The position numbers were made by a program, and so were the translations under genes. 64,000 nucleotides of DNA from Cephalotus follicularis (taxonomy: Eukaryota > Streptophyta > Magnoliopsida > Oxalidales > Cephalotaceae). Of the stretch, positions 58,430 through 64,000 are shown piece by piece. The stretch's first letter is position 1. The number at the start of each line of letters is the position of its first letter. The notes under the pieces are model-generated. The model worked only from the letters and a program-made list of their open reading frames with translations, was not told the DNA's origin and made no database searches. The stretch covers positions 310,001-374,000 of the forward strand of contig BDDD01002684.1 in assembly GCA_001972305.1 (NCBI GenBank), written 5' to 3'.

Positions 58430-58880
58430 CGTTGACGTGTACGAATGATGTTGACGCCTCTCCTCTTATGCGTTGACTCCTGTAGCTTTCTGCGTTGATA
58501 GTCCAAGCTTTTGTTCATTTTCAGCTCTATTCACATTGAAGCGCATCCATGGCGTTGACGTATAAGATCAAGATGTTGACGCCATAATGTCTTTGTGTGA
58601 ACGTCTAAACCTACTGTCCAAAATGTGCACCATTTGCGTTGACGTCTTGATATAGCGTTGACGTCCATATACAAGGTGTTTACTCCACTTGTCTTCTGCG
58701 TTGAAGCTCAAGCTATTAACGTTGACATCTTCATATAGGCGTTGATGTAAATCATAATTTCCCAGCACGTTGACTCAGATAAAGATGGCGTTGACGAGAA
58801 TCATCTTGTAAACCCAGATACGGTACTTAAACCCAGAACGTTGACGGGTAGAACATAGTCGCTGACGCCAAAAGTACTGA
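58430..58880. repeat. GTTGACGC cluster in copia LTR J (U3)
   Basis: About fifteen GCGTTGACG/TGTTGACGCC/GTTGACTCC sites in 450 bases, between the LTR start (59002) and the TATA region. Confidence 0.85.
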
Positions 58881-60176
58881 TATGCATTTCTAAGCTTTCT
58901 TACACAGTAAGTAAACTTAGTTAAACTTTTACTTCACATCAAACACACATGTCAGGTGTTTTCTTATCATCAAAACAAGGATTGTAACATATAATGTCAA
59001 CATGATTGATATATCAAATGATTCCTAAAATGTTTTTATCATTTTGGAAAGAGTACGTAATGATTTTTGCTATAAATTATTACTTGATTTGAAATACTAT
59101 ATTTCAATGGATTAAAACGATGTTTCAGAAGGCTTTTACATATTTTGAATAAATATACGTATTTCAAGCGTTTATTATATATAAACTACTTGGAAACGGA
59201 TTTGAATTGTCGGTTGTACATTTTGAATAAATGTGATATTTCGAGCGTCATTACACATAATTACTTGAAAATGGACTTGGATTGTTTTCATGCATTCTGA
59301 ATGAATGCGGTATTTCAAGCATTATTACATATAGCTACTTGAAACGGATTTGTGGTATTTCATGCATTATTGCCTATAGCTACTTGAAAACAGATATGGA
59401 TTGTTCCCAGCACCACGAGATGGATTATCCGCAAGCTTTCCTAGCTTGCGGGCCGGATAGCTTGTTTGATTGTGGGATGTTGTTCCTAGCCTTTGACAGT
59501 CAGCCTGCGTGCCTTCCTAGCCTTGGCCGGTTAATATCATTGAGTGGTCGAGTTTTCCTAACCGTGTGTTGGATTGCCTCGATACATGTGGATTGTGTGC
59601 CTGTGGCCACTTGCCATGATTGTTGCCTGGTGATAGAAACATATATGAGTATATGTGTATATATATTGTGTATTGCATCATGAATGCATTCATTTCATGA
59701 CATATGTTATCGATGTTCCCAAGGTACTTTAATATTTTTCTACTTAGCCAAGTAAGGACAAAGGCTAACACCCTACAATTTTAGATTGATGCAGTGGACT
59801 TGACGTTGTTCAAGCATGAGAGGGAAAGCGAAGCGAAGATGAAGTTGTACTCTTTTGAGAAATATAATATTTGATTACTGTATTGAGGAATTTATACATT
59901 GATGGATTATTGTAATCGGTGAATAATGTATTATGTATTGAATATTGATCACGCCCTGTTTGAGGGCAATTAGCAATGGGTTATTTGTGTTGTTAAACAA
60001 TTAATAACATCTGGTATGCGACGCATGTTATGTTTTTATTTAGCTTATTATCAAATGCTTCCGCAAGGGTTATATGTTTAGAAAGTATAAATTTTCTCGT
60101 AAAATTGTATAAGCTTGATGTTATGTTAAATTGTCATGATATAAAGGTTGTTATTGAAACGGGGTGTGACACGCCT

Positions 60177-60352
60177 AGTGTCTAGTCGTTGACGCCAATA
60201 TGACTGATATGCACACTTTTAAACACATTCACACTTTAAAAACATACACATAAACATCTAAACATAAGCATATGTACACTTTTAAACAAATTCACACTTT
60301 AAAAACATACACATAAACATCTAAACAGAAGCATATGTAGCCTTTTTAAACA
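60177..60352 (-). mobile_element. Copia element L, 3' LTR, right fragment (LTR start on the minus strand)
   Basis: Ends AGCCTTTTTAAACA at 60352, directly followed by a polypurine tract. Continues the LTR J alignment (GACGCCAATATGACTGATATGC) begun left of K. Contains a 63-bp direct repeat, 60214-60276 and 60277-60339. Confidence 0.85.
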
Positions 60353-60408
60353 TCTCCCCCTTTTTGGAAATCATCAAAAAAGGCTAAGGAGTCAAAACTC
60401 CCCCTGAT
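60353..60408 (-). other. Twin polypurine tracts (element L)
   Basis: On the minus strand CCAAAAAGGGGGAGA abuts the LTR; a second tract, TCAGGGGGAGTTTTGAC, lies just upstream, with CCTTTTTTGATGATTTCC between. Repeated polypurine tracts upstream of the 3' LTR are a known Sirevirus trait. Confidence 0.85.
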
Positions 60409-60740
60409 TTTATGCATACAAATTTCACTTAACAGAATCTACATCCTTTAAACAACAAATACCAACAAATATCAATTCACTTAATACTTTAAAAACAATA
60501 CATCAATCGAATTCAAGAAGATCACATATCATCACGAAAATGCTATTCAAAACTGATCAAATAACAGAAGATTTCATAAACACATAATTGAAGTTTGCAT
60601 CAAGAGTTAATAGCAAGATAATATCCAATAACTGAAAATATCAAAAAAAAAACATCCAAGAACTTAAAATTTGAACATCAAGAGTTTAAACATACAAAAC
60701 ATCAAAAGTTTTAAGAACATATGCAACAAAAAGCTGAAAA

Positions 60741-61905
60741 TCATGGTTTTTCTGCTCCTTCTTCCGATTCTTCTTCTTCTGATGAGGAGATTTCAGCAGC
60801 TTCAATAACTCCTTTGGCAATCAACTTCTTCTCAAGTCTCCTTTGCCTTCTTCGCTGATCGTCAAAAAGGTCAAAAGCTCTTCTCGCATATTGTCCATCT
60901 TTATGTTCATCTTCTTCATTTCTGCCATAATTATCTCCAAAGATAAAGAAGAGTTATTGCTGCTATTACTGGCCTGTCCTTGCTGCATTGGAGGTGTAGG
61001 GGTTTGCTTAGGTCTTTGAGCTTCTCCTTGCTCCTCAACACCTTCACCCTCTATTATTCTCTTCCTTCTACCTCCTTCCTTAGACAGCCAAACAAAACCT
61101 TCACCAGGATTATGCACTCTCTTTTAACCCATTCTCTTCAAGGAAGATGCAATGTAGATGTCACCTACATCTATCCTCGAAGCAACCTCATTCCCAAACA
61201 CAATACCAAATTGTGAGAGAATCTTAGTGATTACCATTCCATATGGTAATGCACCTTCAACTTTGAAAGTTGCTCTCATCATATTCTTCATAATGAGATG
61301 AGGGAGGTTCAAAGGTTTACCAGTTACAACATGACACATTATATATAAATCTTGGTAACTCATCTTTTCATGCCCACAGGAGGTTGGCAGAATGTGAGTG
61401 GCAGTTATGTGGTGGAGCAGCCTATGGTCAGCACCAAGGAGATTGGTTGGCTTGGCCATGCCACCGAAAACATTTTCATTAGGGAGAACACCCTAAGACA
61501 ATCCTCAAGAACAAATTCGGGGTCCTCCGGCCATTTCTTGGTCTCAAAAAATTTTGATCCAACAGCAGGAACATTTAAAATGTCGCCTAAAATCTTATCA
61601 TCAAATTTGATAACAGTTCTATTAACCTTACTCTTAAGCTCCAAAATATCATTGCAATCATCTCCAACATTAGAAAGATTGCTAGAAAATTCTTTAACAG
61701 CTTCTACATAAAAAGGAGCATTGATTTTGAAGTAATCTTTCCATCCTAAGGTCTCAAACCATTGCTCTAACTTAAACCTATCACCAGAAGTAAAAGAGAA
61801 ATCTACAATTCTTCCTCATAGTACCTTTCTAGCACCATAGGAGTTCTTGTTTCGTGATCCCACTGGTGTTTTTCCTCCATGTGATGCATGCTTTGTCTTC
61901 GGCAT
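60741..61905 (-). pseudogene. Env-like third reading frame of copia element L (plant transposon protein domain)
   Basis: Starts at 61905 (MPKTKHASHGGKTPVG). The central part reads IKFDDKILGDILNVPAVGSKF, ETKKWPEDPEFV, then LPTSCGHEKMSYQDLYIM, VTGKPLNLPHLI and ALPYGMVITKILSQFGIVFG. This resembles the conserved plant 'putative plant transposon protein' domain found in Sirevirus ORF3. The C-terminal part is charged, with a predicted coiled coil (MAEMKKMNIKMDNMREELL) and an acidic end (SSSEEEESEEG). A TGA near 61818 and frameshifts near 61390 and 60885 break it. It lies where Sireviruses carry their env-like frame, between pol and the 3' LTR. Function of the family is unproven. Confidence 0.75.
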
Positions 61906-62014
61906 TATGCAGGATGAAGTTTTGATATAAAAAAAAGGTTCAAGATTTTGAGGTTTAAGATCAGATTTTTAGAAAAACAGAGAGGGAAATTAGGGATTTT
62001 AACGCAAAAACGAG

Positions 62015-62250
62015 TAGGAGTCGACGAAAACGCACAGAGCTTTATATACTCGACCCGTAGGCGTCGACGTCTAAAACATGTGTTGACGTTTATCATGTAC
62101 CATTTGATACAGAAGATAAAGGCGTTAACGTCATTATTGACGCAAAAACATGTCGTGAACGCTAATAGATAGCGTTGACGCACAAGATCATAAGCATCCC
62201 CTCATTTACGTTAACGCGTATATTTTCGTTAACGCAATGTTTTAGCGTTG
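62015..62250. repeat. GTCGACG/GTTGACG/GTTAACG cluster upstream of the env-like frame
   Basis: Sites include AGTCGACGAAA, GGCGTCGACGTC, GTTGACGTT, GCGTTAACGTC, GCGTTGACGC, CGTTAACGCG and GCGTTGACGTT, around and upstream of a TATA-like box. This is internal element sequence, not LTR. Confidence 0.8.
62041..62048 (-). promoter_or_regulatory. TATA-like box upstream of the env-like frame
   Basis: TATATAAA on the minus strand, about 135 bases upstream of the start at 61905, with GACGTCGACGCC immediately upstream at 62060-62072. Suggests a subgenomic promoter; unproven. Confidence 0.45.
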
Positions 62251-62270
62251 ACGTTAAAACACAAGAGAAT

Positions 62271-62602
62271 ATATAAACGTTGAATCGTAAAACAAGTTTT
62301 TCAAAAACACTTAAAAATTTTGGACCAAAATCAGATACCAAACTTCATAAAACAAGTTTAAAACATCTTTTCATGAACAATCAATAATCAACAAAACAAA
62401 ATATCAAACAACAATATTCATTCAAAGAATATATCAAAGTCATATACCCAAAAGATAAATGCATAATATACCAATAATAAACATTAAGGATTTAATATAA
62501 TGGGTTTCATACATAATTTAGCCATTCACAGTTTATGCTCTTGCAGGTCAGGAGTTACATTTTTATTTTACATATTTTCTTCAATCTCGAATTCTTGGCG
62601 AT
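62271..62602. other. AT-rich stretch with no recognised gene
   Basis: Between copia L and the hAT transposase. No open frame, repeat or recognisable terminal inverted repeat was identified; the junction of L and the hAT element must lie here. Confidence 0.5.
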
Positions 62603-64000
62603 CTAGTTTTGTTCGTCACTACTACCGCTATCTTCGTCTATAATTTTTTGAATCCTCCGATCTTGAACGATCCAATCTTTCAAGAAAACACAAATCTCCA
62701 CTGTTTCTGCTTTCAATACTGTGGACACAAGAGCTGTTAGTAGATCACGTGACATTATAGAAAGAATTGGATAAAAAGTTTGTTGTTTTTGCCACCATTG
62801 TAAAAGATCTAAGGATGCTCTATCTTCTTTATTAATGAAATGAATATTTGTATTAAGGTAATGTTGTAGTTCAGTATTTGTATTAACCATACTACTACTA
62901 CTACTACCAACTCTATAACCAATTCTATCAAAAAAATCTATGGGATCATTACTACTACTAACATTTTCTTGATATTCATTTCCAACACTGTATTTTTTAA
63001 CATATGTATCAAATGCATCATGTAACAATTGAGTAATCTCATTACTATCTAATTGTATCGGATTGCCTTTGCTCATGCATATTTGACATTTATTTGCAAT
63101 GAATAACATACCTTGTAATTTTATTCTAGGATCCATTATAGCAGCCAAACAAAATAAAGGTGGAATTGTTTCCCAATATTTTAGGAATTTTTCTTCCACC
63201 ACATCACAAATATCTATAAAATTATTTTCCACTCTATATTTAGCAAAAACTTCACAAATTTTCCACAATTTACCAATGACTAAATTTGTAGTAATATAAT
63301 AAAAACCAGAAAATATATCAGCCAATTCTTTAAATTTTTCAAAAAATTGGGTCATAACATAACAAGTTGTCCAATCTCTATCAGATATTTCAGAAAAAGA
63401 AGAATATGCAATCAAGTGCATACTTATGAATGCATTTATTGGTAATCTAAATTCATAAGCACACAACAACATTTCATAAGTAGAATTCCACCAATGTGTC
63501 ACATCATGTACAAAAATTTTATATTTCAAACCACATTCATTACAAAGATGTTTAAATGCTTGTTTTCTTACACCCGATTGTCCTATAAAGGTAATAATAT
63601 TTGTATTTTATGTACTTGTTCTCCAACAAAAAGTAAACCATCTTGAACAATTAAATTAATAATATGACATACACATCTAACATGAAATAATTTATCACTT
63701 AATATTGGATAAAAAAAGTCTTAATTGTCTAACAGCAGAATCATTATTAGTAGTATTATCTAAACTAATAGAAAGAAAATTTTCTCAATTCCAAACGTGC
63801 GAGTAGTTTCTATTATAGAGGTAGCTATATTATGACCGGTGTGAGGATAATCCAAATTTTTAAATGGAATAATTCTTTTTTGTAATAACTAGTTTTCGTC
63901 AATATAATGTGTAGTTATACAAATAAAACTTTTTCTCGTGCTTGTGCTCCAAACATCAGACGTGAGAGAAAAAGTAGAAATATTTGTAAAAGAAGAAATT
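62603..64000 (-). pseudogene. hAT-family transposase, partial (5' end outside the window)
   Basis: The distal part, 63529-62603, is open for 308 codons: HDVTHWWNSTYEML, FEKFKELADIFSG, VEEKFLKYWETIPPLFCLAAIMDPRIK and the C-terminal dimerisation start ELQHYL, LDLLQWWQKQQTFYPILSIMSRDLL. From 63530 to the edge, three frames together give STFSLTSDVWS, FICITTHYIDEN, HVRCVCHIINLIVQDGL and FVMN-type blocks, interrupted by frameshifts and stops. Conserved hAT order (catalytic Asp region, W-N-S-T, dimerisation) is clear. In the dimerisation domain STV passes straight to AETVEICVFLKDW, omitting the usual SESAFS block. It cannot produce an active transposase here. Confidence 0.9.

Larger units (their letters stand above)
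33358..59002 (-). mobile_element. Copia solo LTR J (Sirevirus-like), split by element G
   Basis: Target-site duplication TGATT at 33353-33357 and 59003-59007. Its own sequence is 33358-33969 and 58312-59002 (about 1.3 kb). The minus strand starts TGTTGACATTATATG with a GATGATAAG box, runs through the motif cluster 58430-58880 and a GGCTATAAGG TATA region, and has the conserved GTGGTTCGGC / GCCTACGTCCAC pair near 33582-33613. Same family as LTR L and related to the 8229-9200 LTR. Confidence 0.9.
31907..60171 (+). mobile_element. Solo LTR K (A-family), split by copia LTR J and everything inside it
   Basis: Target-site duplication CGCCT at 31902-31906 and 60172-60176. Starts TGTAACTCCCAGG and ends AACGGGGTGTGACA. 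Its own sequence is 31907-33357 and 59008-60171 (about 2.6 kb). The right part has the A-family block CTACTTAGCCAAGTAAGGAC (59740). Motif clusters are at 32060-32280 and 32935-33330. Confidence 0.9.

Noticed and set aside
62271..62602. Terminal inverted repeat of the hAT element
   Set aside because: I searched by eye for a CA[GA]GG-type end with an 8-bp duplication and saw none that could be supported without the other end of the element.

Overview
The window reads as heterochromatin-like repeat DNA from a flowering plant, probably a eudicot with a large genome. It is AT-rich and I recognise no host gene in it. Almost every base belongs to LTR retrotransposons or their solo LTRs. They are mostly Ty3/gypsy chromoviruses of the Tekay (Del) type, with long 1.7-3.8 kb LTRs and an initiator-tRNA-Met primer site. 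A Ty1/copia Sirevirus-like (Maximus/SIRE) family is also present, and a decayed hAT transposase lies at the right edge. Every gag, pol and env-like reading frame seen is broken. Letters below are labels used only in this annotation.

Left third (1-31450). Element A (minus strand) has two LTR copies and pieces of gag and pol (1-4583). It is followed by a plus-strand LTR, N (4584-7122, resuming at 11000). N is split by solo LTR C (7123-10999), which is itself split by a copia solo LTR (8229-9200) with a perfect ATATC target-site duplication (TSD). Very decayed gypsy pol (12582-13509 and 25640-26034) is split by element D (13510-25549, TSD CATCT). D's pol is split by solo LTR E (17473-23568, TSD ATCTC), and E by a second D-family solo LTR, D' (19203-21534, TSD TCTGT). 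Next come LTR M (26116-28431 and on), with a 56-bp tandem array, and the solo LTR P (28432-31196) inside that array.

Right half (31451-62520) is one nested stack. Copia element L is interrupted by gypsy solo LTR K (31907-60171, TSD CGCCT). K is interrupted by copia solo LTR J (33358-59002, TSD TGATT). J is interrupted by gypsy element G (33970-58307). G is interrupted twice: by the non-coding element I (35284-41679, TSD CGTTA) in its 3' LTR, and by the almost complete Tekay element H (43569-54086, TSD CCTAC) at its gag-protease boundary. L resumes at 60177 with the end of its 3' LTR, twin polypurine tracts and an env-like third reading frame. The hAT pseudogene occupies 62603-64000.

The most unusual signal is a short GTCGAC-centred palindrome repeated in clusters inside most LTR families here, gypsy and copia alike, and also just upstream of the TATA-like box of the copia env-like frame. 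It has two flanking dialects, CAGTCGACTG and GCGTCGACGC, the latter often decayed to GTTGACGC. A second signal is a 5S-rRNA-derived segment, including the internal promoter boxes, near the 3' end of the LTRs of the E/H family. All alignments were made by eye; no identity values or dates were computed.
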